In this document: piece after piece, positions 1 to 8,585 of the stretch | How positions within the stretch are numbered: position 1 is the first letter of the stretch | How the letters are laid out: every line of letters starts with the position of its first letter | DNA from: an uncultured Planctomycetaceae bacterium | GTDB taxonomy: Bacteria; Planctomycetota; Planctomycetia; Pirellulales; UBA1268 | NCBI GenBank assembly: GCA_913052575.1 | Contig: CAJXFK010000006.1 | Span: 1-61,551, forward strand | Direction: 5' to 3' | DNA: 61,551 nt | Notes under the pieces: generated by a model | What the model was told of the DNA's origin: nothing | Databases searched by the model: none | The model's input: only the letters and a program-made list of their open reading frames with translations | Made by a program: the position numbers and the translations under genes

Positions 1-1
1 A

Positions 2-175
2 CCCATGTCGCCCCACTGCCGCCCGGATAAATCGGGGTCGCGGGTACTCGGCGTTCGCTACAAGGCGACGGTGATCCGCGGCGTGGGCCTGACGAACTTG
101 CAGAGCGCCCTCAGGATGACTTGGGCCGTGCACGTCGCCCGCGCTTCGCCGGCCAGTCCGAGCTCCGCCAATTAA
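2..175 (+). pseudogene. Possible 3' end of an unidentified gene, cut by the window edge
   Basis: An open frame runs in from the window edge and ends at a TAA at 173-175, giving about 57 residues with no start inside the window. The stretch is about two thirds G+C, far above the rest of the window. I do not recognise the protein; the segment VLGVRYKATVIRGVG looks protein-like but matches no family I can name. It converges on the next fragment, and their two stop codons overlap in the palindrome AATTAATT. It may be the end of a transposase-like or other foreign gene, or the frame may be open by chance because of the high GC. Confidence 0.2.
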
Positions 176-303
176 TTGCGCGAATAAGGGCGAGGCTTTG
201 GATTGGGCGGGATGAACTTCAATCCGTCGACCGGAGTGGTGGTTTTCGTGATCCGCACGTTGAGACGATTGCGCAGTGCGGGGATGACATCGGCATACGA
301 TGA
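172..303 (-). pseudogene. Short remnant of an unidentified gene
   Basis: On the minus strand 43 codons are open between an in-frame TAA at 304-306 and a TAA at 172-174, with no convincing start codon or ribosome-binding site. The C-terminal part (RNRLNVRITKTTTPVDGLK, then a Pro-rich tail) reads like the end of a real protein that has lost its 5' part. GC is about 57 to 60 percent here, between the extreme edge and the normal level of the following gene. Function is unknown. Decay after insertion or recombination is an inference. Confidence 0.25.
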
Positions 304-334
304 TTAATGCATGGATTGTCAAAGACGGCATGGC

Positions 335-1708
335 TTAATCGTCAGTGTCTTTTGCCAAAAGGGATACACAGATGAGTTCTTCGTCATTTCTTACAAAGCA
401 ACATCCATTGGCAAACGCTGGATGGCTCCAGACAACCGGCCTACCAAAGCATTCGTTCGTAGGTTCAAGCAGATGGGTTCGACCAAGTTCTTCGTAGGCA
501 TCACGCGTAAGCCGTGCAAGAATGAGATCGCCTGTTTCGCTGAATAGCCAGACACGGAACGGATCGTTTGGTGTTGGCTGTCGTATAAGAAAAGCTGTTC
601 CGTGCTTCGCTGGACGGTCAGTCCTAGACGTTGGTTCACTTGTTTCCCACAGTCGATCACCAGATTCAAGATCAACCGCAGTCAGCATTCCTGACTGACA
701 GTCACAACCATAGATTGTATTGTCTTCGATAAACGGCGTGCTGTTTGCGCAGTACATGGCATTTTTTGGCTCACCACGCCACACGACCTCAGCGGCTGGT
801 GAATTATTTTTCAGGGCATATAGGGCACCCACTTTTCCAATGCCACTTGCAAAGAGCACCTGTTCACCATGCAGGCGGCCGAGTTGGGGCACCATGATCG
901 ACATCCCATACATAGGCTTGAGTGGTTCTGACCAAAGACTACGTCCAGTGGTAGGCTCAAGGCTGTTTAAATTGTCAGCGTCCCAGATCAGAAGTTGCTC
1001 TACACCGGCAGATTGAATAAGGGTAGGAGGACAATACCCTTGTTCGCTTGCAGTCAGAGCTCGCCAGCGTTCTGTTCCGCTTACGCGATCAAAGGCTACA
1101 GCGACACTGCCCTCGCCTCCAACAACACAAATCACGAGGTCGTCGAAAACAAGTGGGTGACCGCAGAATCCCCAGATAGGTGTCTTCGCGCTATATGCCT
1201 CCTTGAAATCTTTCTGCCACAGTAAGTGACCATCGCTGGCATCTAGGCAAAGAAAATTACCTTCAGATCCAAGAGCATACACCCGTCCATCACTCACTGT
1301 CGGTGTGCATCGGGGGCCCGCAGCATAGGAAATCGAATATGGGCAATCGTATTCATAGGTCCATATTTCTTTTCCCGTTGTCGTGTCAAAACAAAGTACC
1401 CGTTCTTTACCAGAGAGTAGTGAACGGTTGTTTGGATTGTTATCTAGGTCACCGTCTCGCTTCATATAGTCGGCGACGTAAAGACGTTCACCAACAACAG
1501 CCGGGCCAGAATACCCTCCTGCAAGAGGCACTCGCCACAGAACTGGTGGCCCATCCACAGGAATGCTTTTGATGATTCCTTCTCCATACCAAATGCCATC
1601 ACGGTTTGGTCCTTGCCATTGTGGCCAGTCCTCAGCTTTAACACACCTTGTGAAGGGCGTTACCAAAAAGCTGCTATACAGAACTACGAGCACCAAAATT
1701 ATTCTCAT
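335..1708 (-). CDS. Secreted PQQ-type beta-propeller repeat protein
   Basis: The 457-residue product starts with a signal peptide (MRIILVLVVLYSSFLVTPF, then an Ala cleavage region near residue 25). It continues with the W-P-Q-W-Q-G-P-N-R-D-G motif that opens many planctomycete outer-membrane BamB/PQQ-like propellers. Repeated blades follow, with patterns such as VLCFDTTTGKEIWTY, LCLDASDGHLLW, AFDRVSGTERW and VDLESGDRLWE, where a Trp closes each blade. It is most likely exported to the periplasm or cell surface. Proteins of this type either bind PQQ as dehydrogenases or act as scaffolds; no dehydrogenase catalytic pair is evident, so I read it as a non-enzymatic propeller. It lies 40 bases downstream of recJ on the same strand. 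The ATG at 1706-1708 has only a weak upstream Shine-Dalgarno. Confidence 0.85.
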   Translation of the reverse strand: MRIILVLVVLYSSFLVTPFTRCVKAEDWPQWQGPNRDGIWYGEGIIKSIPVDGPPVLWRVPLAGGYSGPAVVGERLYVADYMKRDGDLDNNPNNRSLLSGKERVLCFDTTTGKEIWTYEYDCPYSISYAAGPRCTPTVSDGRVYALGSEGNFLCLDASDGHLLWQKDFKEAYSAKTPIWGFCGHPLVFDDLVICVVGGEGSVAVAFDRVSGTERWRALTASEQGYCPPTLIQSAGVEQLLIWDADNLNSLEPTTGRSLWSEPLKPMYGMSIMVPQLGRLHGEQVLFASGIGKVGALYALKNNSPAAEVVWRGEPKNAMYCANSTPFIEDNTIYGCDCQSGMLTAVDLESGDRLWETSEPTSRTDRPAKHGTAFLIRQPTPNDPFRVWLFSETGDLILARLTRDAYEELGRTHLLEPTNECFGRPVVWSHPAFANGCCFVRNDEELICVSLLAKDTDD

Positions 1709-1748
1709 GATGACATCTTTCGCTATACGAGATGAAAGTGATTAACAG

Positions 1749-3536
1749 CTACGCCGTAGCATCTGCCATCGGCGGCAGGTCTACGGAAACGTCTATCCCA
1801 TCAGGTCGCCAGTCTAACAGTTCCAGTTCAGCGGTTCTTCGCCCACGAAATTCATTGATCTTTGGCTTAAATGCAATGTGGAACGGCTCACCAGGTGGCG
1901 GAAGATGAGGGATCCATTCGGCACCACCAAAAGCTACTGCTCGAATTCGAACCCCATTTTGAAGAAGTGTGACAGACATATGCTTATCGCCATTGCCCAT
2001 GGTTCGTGGCGGCTCCGCGCAGGTTACTCCTGAAGCACACAACAGAGGCCGTTTGTTTCCTTGGCCAAACGGGGCCAGTCGCTCAAGTTCACCAATACTT
2101 TGAAGCGTAACACCGGCAAGCGTTGTTTCACCGTCAAGTTGTATTTGCGCCTGTCGGAGTTCTTTTGGCATGCGGGCGGCAACTTCTGAAAGAAATGCTT
2201 TGCGGAAGGCATCAATCTTTTTATCCTCAATGCGAAGTCCTGCTGCTGCAGCATGCCCACCACAGGTTATTAATAGTTCACGGCATGCCATGAGGGCTGC
2301 ATGTACATCAAATCCTGGAACACTTCGGACGCTTCCGATTGCTGGTTTGGCCTGCAGTTCGTCTCGAGCCAGCATAACAACGGGCCGATGCCAACGCTCG
2401 GCGAGTCGTCCTGCCACAATTCCAATAACACCGGCGTGCCAGCCGCGACCTGCGAGGACCAGTGCAGGGTCGGCATCTGGATCACATGTCTCTTTTACCT
2501 GTTTCGTTGCAGCGAGTTGAATACTTCGCTCTTCAGTCTCACGTTGCCCATTTAATTCGTGAAGGTAGTTTGCGAGTGTCGTGGCACGCTCAGTATCTGA
2601 AGTTGTTAGCAGTTCAATCCCACACCCAGCCTGACCAAGGCGGCCGGCTGCATTGAGTCGAGGTGCAAATCGAAAAGCGATATCTTCACTGTTGAGTGAA
2701 GATTTATCACTGAGTTTCGCTAGTTTGAGAAGACGCGTGACGCCGGGCCCACCCTTTTCCCGCAAGCACTTGAGCCCATACTTTACATACACTCGATTTT
2801 CGTCGAGCAGGGGTACAACGTCAGCAATCGTACCAACTGCAGCAAGCCCTACACATTGCAACAACATTTCTCGTAATCGTGGTGTAACTTGTTTTGCTCC
2901 ACATGAACGAGTGGCCACAGCCCATGCGAGTTTGAATGCAACGCCTGCGCCACAAAGATCACCAAAGGGATATTCTGATCCAGGCAATCGAGGGTGAACA
3001 AGAACATCTGCAGCCGGAAGACGGTCAGCAAAGTTGTGATGGTCTGTAATGATTAGTTCAAGGCCGATTTCACGTGCTACATCTGCTTCAGCAACACTGG
3101 CGATACCACAGTCGACAGTTACGACAAGTTCTGCACCATCCTGTTTGAGTCGACGCAATGCATCGGAATTAAGGCCATAGCCCTCATCAAATCTATCTGG
3201 CACGTACCAATGTGGTTGTGCATGAATTGCTTCAAGGCAGTGACATAGAATGGCAGTTGATGACATGCCGTCTGCATCGTAATCACCATAGATAACAATT
3301 TTGCGGCCGGCTTTGGCAGCAGCAAGGATTCTGTCGGCGGCTTCTGCAATACCAAAGAGTTCTTCGGGTTCTCGAAGATTCGCCATCGATGCATCGAGAA
3401 AACCACGGATTTTCTTTGGATCAGTAACACCTCTCGCGGCTAATAATCGCGCAAGAATCGGTGAGACCCCCACGGATTTCTCGAGTGATGCAACTGTTGT
3501 TGGGTCGTGCGGAGCAATGTTCCAGCGTTTTGGCAT
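1749..3536 (-). CDS. recJ: Single-stranded-DNA-specific exonuclease RecJ
   Basis: This is the 5'-3' ssDNA exonuclease of recombination and mismatch repair. With the chosen start the protein has 595 residues, close to the family norm. The DHH phosphoesterase motifs are present: DYDADG (about residues 85-90), VDCG (141-144) and DHH (165-167), which bind the Mn/Mg ions. The DHHA1 signature GGHAAAAG lies at about 426-433. The ATG at 3534-3536 was chosen because AGGGAGG lies 6 bases upstream. A start 24 bases further up (3560) would sit inside a duplicated 24-base segment and has no good ribosome site. It probably shares a transcript with the downstream propeller gene. Confidence 0.95.
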   Translation of the reverse strand: MPKRWNIAPHDPTTVASLEKSVGVSPILARLLAARGVTDPKKIRGFLDASMANLREPEELFGIAEAADRILAAAKAGRKIVIYGDYDADGMSSTAILCHCLEAIHAQPHWYVPDRFDEGYGLNSDALRRLKQDGAELVVTVDCGIASVAEADVAREIGLELIITDHHNFADRLPAADVLVHPRLPGSEYPFGDLCGAGVAFKLAWAVATRSCGAKQVTPRLREMLLQCVGLAAVGTIADVVPLLDENRVYVKYGLKCLREKGGPGVTRLLKLAKLSDKSSLNSEDIAFRFAPRLNAAGRLGQAGCGIELLTTSDTERATTLANYLHELNGQRETEERSIQLAATKQVKETCDPDADPALVLAGRGWHAGVIGIVAGRLAERWHRPVVMLARDELQAKPAIGSVRSVPGFDVHAALMACRELLITCGGHAAAAGLRIEDKKIDAFRKAFLSEVAARMPKELRQAQIQLDGETTLAGVTLQSIGELERLAPFGQGNKRPLLCASGVTCAEPPRTMGNGDKHMSVTLLQNGVRIRAVAFGGAEWIPHLPPPGEPFHIAFKPKINEFRGRRTAELELLDWRPDGIDVSVDLPPMADATA

Positions 3537-3553
3537 GGCAGCCTCCCTGGCCC

Positions 3554-3605
3554 GCGGCATTTTAGGAATTTGGAAACGCCAGCGGCATTTTAGGAATTTT
3601 GAAAC
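3554..3605. repeat. Tandem pair of 24-base near-identical repeats upstream of recJ
   Basis: Positions 3554-3577 and 3582-3605 carry the same 24-base segment with a single mismatch, separated by 4 bases (period 28). Each copy, read on the minus strand, ends in the context AAAATGCCGC, so each supplies an ATG. The first ATG opens a peptide of only eight codons. The second is in frame with recJ but lacks a ribosome site. A recent small tandem duplication in the recJ leader is the simplest reading. Confidence 0.8.
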
Positions 3606-3707
3606 AGTAGTATAGCCGCTTCTTCTCTGAGCGTCGGGTATAGTGTCTCATAGCTTAAATCCGTCGAATGAGACTCATTGTTTGATTCTGAACCCTTGGG
3701 TATCGCC

Positions 3708-4220
3708 ATGTCCTTTGTCACTTTCAAGTCCGGTAAAGATAAAGAGATTTCTCGCAGACGGACGAAGCCAGCTCGTGACGACGTTGCAAAAGGGGTGAAT
3801 CTTTGTGAATACTGCACTGCAAAATGTTGTCGGTACTTTGCTCTTCCGTTAGAAAAGCCGACAACTCGTCAGGAATTTGATTCCTTGCGGTGGTTTTTGC
3901 TCCATGAACATGCCACGGCTTTCACAGAGGACGGCGAATGGTATATCTGCGTACACACTGTCTGCAAGCATCTGCAACTAGATAATCGCTGTGGCATTTA
4001 CGACTCGCGGCCAATAATCTGTCGAGAGTACACGACAGACCATTGCGAGTATGAGGACGAATGGGTGTACGATCAATATTTTGAAACACCCGAACAAGTA
4101 GTTGAGTACATGGAAGCAGTGCTTGGGCCCGGAGGTGAAGATGTCGGTGATGGGCGCAAGAAAAAATATCGGTCGCGATCTATTCGAAGCCCAAAACCGA
4201 CATTATTAAATATTCTGTAA
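3708..4220 (+). CDS. YkgJ-family cysteine-cluster protein
   Basis: A 170-residue cytosolic protein with nine cysteines in the spacing of the YkgJ/UPF0153 zinc or iron-sulfur cluster family: CxxCxxxCC at residues 33-41, then Cys81, Cys86, Cys95 in C-G-I-Y-D-S-R-P and Cys105 in the following C-R-E. The IYDxRPxxCR segment is the hallmark of the family. The metal and biochemical role are not established for this family. The ATG at 3708 was preferred to an upstream in-frame TTG (3678) because the alignable part begins shortly after it. The gene is divergent from recJ and 63 bases upstream of hisS, with which it may be co-transcribed. Confidence 0.85.
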   Translation: MSFVTFKSGKDKEISRRRTKPARDDVAKGVNLCEYCTAKCCRYFALPLEKPTTRQEFDSLRWFLLHEHATAFTEDGEWYICVHTVCKHLQLDNRCGIYDSRPIICREYTTDHCEYEDEWVYDQYFETPEQVVEYMEAVLGPGGEDVGDGRKKKYRSRSIRSPKPTLLNIL

Positions 4221-4270
4221 GATTTCTGTGATGGCCCAAAGCTGTGCAGTTGAGTAGATGGCATATTTTC

Positions 4271-4286
4271 AGGAGATACTATTCTG
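4271..4286 (+). promoter_or_regulatory. Ribosome-binding site and non-AUG start region of hisS
   Basis: AGGAG at 4271-4275 is followed by ATACT, then the in-frame codons ATT (4281) and CTG (4284). This is the only initiation signal able to give a full-length histidyl-tRNA synthetase. An out-of-frame ATG at 4258 opens a 17-codon reading frame that ends at 4311 and overlaps the start; it has no clear ribosome site of its own. Confidence 0.6.
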
Positions 4287-5627
4287 TCAAAAATCACACC
4301 ACGAACACTGAAGGGTTTCCGAGATCTTTTACCATCGCAAGCATTAGCTAGAGAGCGAGTCCTTGAAATAGCAAGGCAGGTCTATCAGTCGTATGGCTTT
4401 TCGCCGATAGAAACTCCAGCGCTTGAATATCTTGAGATTCTAACCGGTAAGGGTAGTGACGAAACGGATAAGCAACTGTATCGGTTTACCGATCACGGAA
4501 ATCGTGAAGTAGGTATGCGGTTTGATCTTACAGTTCCGTTTGCCCGTTTTGCAGCGCAACATATCTCAATACTCGGCACCCCATTCAAACGGTATCATAT
4601 GGGTACGGTGTGGCGTGGGGAGAATACCCAGCGAGGACGATACCGTGAATTCATGCAATGTGACTTTGATACCATCGGGACAACAAGTGCGAATTCAGAC
4701 CTCGAAACAGTCTTGGTCGTACACGACCTGCTTACAGCGATCGGGATTGAGAAGTTTACGATTCGAATCAATGACAGAAGGATTCTTTCAGGGATTCTCG
4801 AAGTGCTTGGCCTTGCGGATAAGGCAACGCATGTGCTTCGGTGTCTCGATAAGACAGGGAAAAGTCCACGAGACGTCGTAGCGAATGAACTTGAAAAGCA
4901 GGGCGTTACCGTTCAAGCCATTGAATGTCTTCTTGGGCTCAGTGAGATGAATGGCTCGATGACAGATGTACTACGCGAACTTGGTGATCTCGCTGGGCAG
5001 TCGGAAGTCGGCAAGAGTGGTGTTGAAGCCGTCGGTGAACTTCTAAAAGGCTTATCTGAAGTAGGAATCGGTGACAATCACATCACATTAGATCCCTCTA
5101 TTGCAAGAGGCCTGGACTATTACACCGGTATTGTTCTTGAGAGCTTTCTCGATGATCTGCCCAGTCTTGGAAGTGTCTGCTCTGGTGGCAGGTATGACAA
5201 TCTTGCAGAACTGTACACAAAACAGTTTCTTCCCGGAGTGGGGGCATCGCTTGGGATAGATCGGTTACTGGCAGGCCTTGAAGAGCTTGGCAGACTTGAA
5301 GCTGTCGAAACACCAGCAGCAATTTTTCTCGTCTATTTCGATGAGTCGCACCGTGGTGACTATCTTCGGATAGCAGCAACTCTGCGGCAGCATGGTATTT
5401 CTGTTGATTTGTATCCTGAGCCTAAAAAGCTCGGTCAGCAGTTAAAGTGGGCAGGTAAAAAGGGCTTCCAGAAAGCTCTTGTACTCGGTAGTGATGAGTT
5501 CAAGGCAGGTACTGCTCAGCTGAAAGACTTGGCTACTCAGCAATCAGCAAACCTCAGTTGGAAGAGAGATTATGCCGTGTTAGCAAATCTCATTCAATCT
5601 GAATTGCAGAATAAAAGTGACGGTTAG
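4284..5627 (+). CDS. hisS: Histidyl-tRNA synthetase, apparently starting at CTG
   Basis: Class II aminoacyl-tRNA synthetase that charges tRNA-His. The conserved N-terminus KITPRTLKGFRDLLP and motif 1 (GFSPIETPALE) lie upstream of the first in-frame ATG (4515). Motif 2 (FKRYHMGTVWRGENTQRGR), RGLDYYTGIVLE and GGRYDNL follow, and then an anticodon-binding domain. Between the in-frame TGA at 4251 and 4515 there is no ATG, GTG or TTG that would keep the N-terminus. A good Shine-Dalgarno AGGAG (4271-4275) stands 8 bases before CTG 4284 and 5 bases before ATT 4281. CTG gives the family-like start M-S-K-I and 447 residues. A one-base sequence error that separates a real ATG (4258, other frame) is the alternative. 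Confidence 0.93.
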   Translation: MSKITPRTLKGFRDLLPSQALARERVLEIARQVYQSYGFSPIETPALEYLEILTGKGSDETDKQLYRFTDHGNREVGMRFDLTVPFARFAAQHISILGTPFKRYHMGTVWRGENTQRGRYREFMQCDFDTIGTTSANSDLETVLVVHDLLTAIGIEKFTIRINDRRILSGILEVLGLADKATHVLRCLDKTGKSPRDVVANELEKQGVTVQAIECLLGLSEMNGSMTDVLRELGDLAGQSEVGKSGVEAVGELLKGLSEVGIGDNHITLDPSIARGLDYYTGIVLESFLDDLPSLGSVCSGGRYDNLAELYTKQFLPGVGASLGIDRLLAGLEELGRLEAVETPAAIFLVYFDESHRGDYLRIAATLRQHGISVDLYPEPKKLGQQLKWAGKKGFQKALVLGSDEFKAGTAQLKDLATQQSANLSWKRDYAVLANLIQSELQNKSDG

Positions 5628-5636
5628 TCCGTAAGC

Positions 5637-7130
5637 CTACGTTCCTTGTTTTTCAATAACACGAAGTTGCTCAACAACACTATGAGCGTCAGCTGGTCGC
5701 TCTGCTCGATCATTTGAGAGCAACTCCATCACAAGATTTGCAAGGTCTTTAGGTATTCCAGGGACAACTGTATCAATAGCAGTTGGCTTGCCTCGTGAAA
5801 TAGCGGCAAGAATTGAAACCATTGATTTGCCATCAAACGGAAGTTTTCCAGAGATCATTTCATAAAGAATCACCCCAAGGCCAAAGAGATCACTCTTTGC
5901 ATCGACCTCATCGGTACCAATCCGTTCAGGAGACATATAGGCTGGGGTGCCGATCACGGAATTGTTCACAGTCAGGCGGCTTTCTTCATTTCCTGTTTCA
6001 TGTGCCAGTCCAAAGTCAATGATTCGCACATGATGCTGAAGCCCCTCAAGAAGAATGTTGTCCGGCTTAATGTCTCGGTGGACAAGATTTTTCTGGTGAG
6101 CTGCAGCGAGTCCTTCGCTAATTTCACGGCCAATGCGGACGACCTCTGGGATAGGAATTGCCCCACCAGATTGTGTTCTGTATTCAGATAGATTCGGTCC
6201 ATCGACATACTGCATGGCGATGTAGGGAAGGTTGTCGTGCTCCCCGATCTGATAGATCGTTACGATTGAGGGGTGGTTGATCGAGGCAGCCGTTTTACTT
6301 TCACGAAGGAATCGTTTTCGCGAAACATCGTCTTTTGCTCGGCTCGGATGCATCACCTTAATTGCGATGTCGCGATCAAGGCTGCTGTCGTATCCCCGAT
6401 ATACTCGCCCCATGCCACCGCTGCCAATGACACTCTTCACCGAAAAACTATCAATAGTTTCAGGAGTTCCTGAAGGGTCTGACGGATTCGAGTGCCAATT
6501 TGTGATTTGAGGACTCAGGGAATCACCATTGCGTGGATCAAAGGCAATAGTTTCCGAAAGAGGCGACTTTGTTGAATGTGTTTCGTTCGATTCGTCTTGA
6601 ATAACAAAACAGCAAAAAGGATCACCTTTATGCATGCAACTTGTTTCTTCGATCATGACGGTTTCGTTGTAGTGGCGAGCAAGCCCTCGCGTCACACCTT
6701 TTGCGAGCAGGCATAATTGTCGTCCGGATGAGTAGACGAGATGAAGTTCGTTCGGTGAATGTCGCACCGTTTCAAGGACTGGCGGCTCGGCACCAGGATT
6801 CGCTGACCGAACCATTGTGTGGATGATGCTCTCAGTATTCTCGATCAGATCAAGTGTCTGCCAGCTAGGGTCAATAAGTTGTCCAGCGACTTTGATGAGG
6901 TGAGGTGCAAGAAATTCACCGAATCGTCCAATTAATTCGGGCAATGGCTCGCCGCATGTGTCAGCAATTTTTTGGAGAAGTTGAATCGCATCTGTATCAG
7001 GGTAGACCTCGTTTGGAAGATACCTGCTGTTCGTTGCTGTCACGGTCTCACGAAGTTTGAGCCATGTGGTTTTCCCCGAGGTCGCTTCGTCAGCAAACTT
7101 CTGGATATAGAAAAAAATGATTCCGTGCAC
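5637..7130 (-). CDS. H-NOX (heme NO-binding) domain fused to a Ser/Thr protein kinase
   Basis: The 497-residue protein has two recognisable parts. Residues 1-180 look like an H-NOX domain: the start MHGIIFFYIQKF, a Trp at 23, the segment LIGRFGEFLAPHLIK, the candidate proximal heme ligand His104 (SIIHTMV), the downstream PGAEPPVL, and the heme-propionate motif YxSxR at 133-137 (Tyr133, Ser135, Arg137). The position matching the distal Tyr of O2-binding H-NOX proteins (about 142) is Leu, which suggests NO rather than O2. After a linker (about 180-228) comes a complete kinase: GSGGMGRVY 236-244, Lys258, HRDIKPDN 351-358, DFG 372-374, GTPAYMSPE 394-402. No membrane segment is seen. It is convergent with hisS, 9 bases away. 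I infer a cytosolic one-component gas sensor. Confidence 0.85.
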   Translation of the reverse strand: MHGIIFFYIQKFADEATSGKTTWLKLRETVTATNSRYLPNEVYPDTDAIQLLQKIADTCGEPLPELIGRFGEFLAPHLIKVAGQLIDPSWQTLDLIENTESIIHTMVRSANPGAEPPVLETVRHSPNELHLVYSSGRQLCLLAKGVTRGLARHYNETVMIEETSCMHKGDPFCCFVIQDESNETHSTKSPLSETIAFDPRNGDSLSPQITNWHSNPSDPSGTPETIDSFSVKSVIGSGGMGRVYRGYDSSLDRDIAIKVMHPSRAKDDVSRKRFLRESKTAASINHPSIVTIYQIGEHDNLPYIAMQYVDGPNLSEYRTQSGGAIPIPEVVRIGREISEGLAAAHQKNLVHRDIKPDNILLEGLQHHVRIIDFGLAHETGNEESRLTVNNSVIGTPAYMSPERIGTDEVDAKSDLFGLGVILYEMISGKLPFDGKSMVSILAAISRGKPTAIDTVVPGIPKDLANLVMELLSNDRAERPADAHSVVEQLRVIEKQGT

Positions 7131-7273
7131 GGTTGGTTCTCATTGTTATAGCCCCCAGCTTGTCTGGCCCATGGTTGAACACGCTGATGCTTCTTTAACG
7201 TGAAAAATGTACCACAGGCAGGCAGTGTAAGAGAAGTCGATGGTCGTCCTGCCACATAATTATGGGTAAATTC

Positions 7274-8365
7274 TTATGGCATTTGGCAAAGTCTGTTTCG
7301 GTAAAGAAGCAGGCCGTGTGCGGCGTGGTAAAGCGCGCCACATTCGATATCAATGTCAGCAGTCTGCTCTAAAGTTTTTGCCAAACGCTCTGCTGCGCGT
7401 AGCACCCACGGCTCATCAAGTCGGTCGGTGGGAAGAGCAATTGCAAGAAATTCAAACACGTGGCCGCTCGAACTTAGTTTTGCGAAGACATCAGCAGATG
7501 AAGCAGGACGTTCAAAATAGTGTGTGGAGAAACTGCCATCTGCTTGCTGGAAGCGTCGCGACAGATCAATACTATTTGTGATGATTTCCTGAGCTTTATC
7601 CCAAGGGGCTGGAAGTACATCGTTCAATTCTGAATGCCGACCTCGGTATTTATTTACTGCGATTGCTAATCCGTACAGACTGTGTGAACCGCCACAGGCA
7701 CTGGAGTGAAGATCGGCGTCGAGTTCCATTTCAATAACGCGAGAGAGATTCCATTCTTCCCCGTCAGATGCTTTCCACGTTTCATTGTCTGGGAGATACG
7801 TGGCGAATGCCATCAGCGTCCAAGGCGCCTCCTGGCCGGTACGAATATCAGCCTGTGCTTGTCGAAGCAGGTCGCCGACGTTTGCAGACTGTTCACCAAC
7901 GACGAGTGGTGTTTCGAGAGGAACTCCATTACTACCGCATTGTGAGAGATACCCTAGCCATTGATTCGGGTGTCCTTGTCCGAGTGTGCTTCCTTCTTCA
8001 ACGAGAGCGACAACGCCTTGTTTTCCATGTCGTAATTTCCATCCTTGGAGTGGCCCACCCTGTAGTAAGTAGTCAAGAGCGAAGACAGTGTCGGCTCCGT
8101 TGCGTATTGAAAATCTTTCACCGAATGCAAGTATGCCGTGAACAATTTGCCAGGCACCTTGCACTTTTGTAGTGAGTTGCCGTCCATCTTGAGTCTGCTT
8201 GAGTACTTTGGTGATCCGTGTGCACAGATCAGTTGGTGTAATAAAAGGCAGTTCAGTTTGAGGTGTTCCTTCTTGTTTGCTGCCTTTGCATCCAAATGAG
8301 ATGAGGCATATCGCTATGCATGAAATAAAGAGTGCAGGGCTTAAGGAGGTTGAATTCGAGAACAT
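7274..8365 (-). CDS. Putative lipoprotein with alpha/alpha-toroid-like repeats
   Basis: A 363-residue exported protein. The N-terminus has a hydrophobic stretch (ALFISCIAICLISFGC) ending in a possible lipobox Cys near residue 26. The body has motifs seen in helical toroid proteins of the terpene-cyclase/prenyltransferase fold, for example SACGGSHSLYGLAIAVNKY, FQQADGSFSTHYFE, SSGHVFEFLAIAL and a final CGALYHAAHGLLLY. I do not recognise a specific family, and no enzymatic Asp box is evident. It lies 220 bases downstream of the DUF4159 protein on the same strand and may belong to the same envelope function. Confidence 0.7.
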   Translation of the reverse strand: MFSNSTSLSPALFISCIAICLISFGCKGSKQEGTPQTELPFITPTDLCTRITKVLKQTQDGRQLTTKVQGAWQIVHGILAFGERFSIRNGADTVFALDYLLQGGPLQGWKLRHGKQGVVALVEEGSTLGQGHPNQWLGYLSQCGSNGVPLETPLVVGEQSANVGDLLRQAQADIRTGQEAPWTLMAFATYLPDNETWKASDGEEWNLSRVIEMELDADLHSSACGGSHSLYGLAIAVNKYRGRHSELNDVLPAPWDKAQEIITNSIDLSRRFQQADGSFSTHYFERPASSADVFAKLSSSGHVFEFLAIALPTDRLDEPWVLRAAERLAKTLEQTADIDIECGALYHAAHGLLLYRNRLCQMP

Positions 8366-8585
8366 AAGTCACTTCTCATGTGTTCGTCGGAAAGAGTTTC
8401 CTTACAGCATGGTTTCCCTACATGGTTGGTGCAAGCAAAAGTTCCACTGTGCATGAGAGAAAATTCTTGTTTCATGCCTTGAAGAGACTTTGAAGTGGAA
8501 TGTAAAAGGACTCTATAGAAATAAGGCTTATGGGTATGGATTGTGAGGGCTGAAAAAGTGTGTGCTTCCATCCAAACCTGTATGG

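Noticed and set aside
995..1225. Plus-strand ORFs within the propeller, recJ, SSS, fhc and DUF1592 genes
   Set aside because: They lie antisense or out of frame within clearly recognised genes and lack ribosome sites.
4258..4311. A 17-codon ORF from ATG 4258 overlapping the hisS start
   Set aside because: No ribosome site of its own and no similarity to a known leader peptide; it has only one His cluster (HHEH) near its end, too weak to call a His attenuator.
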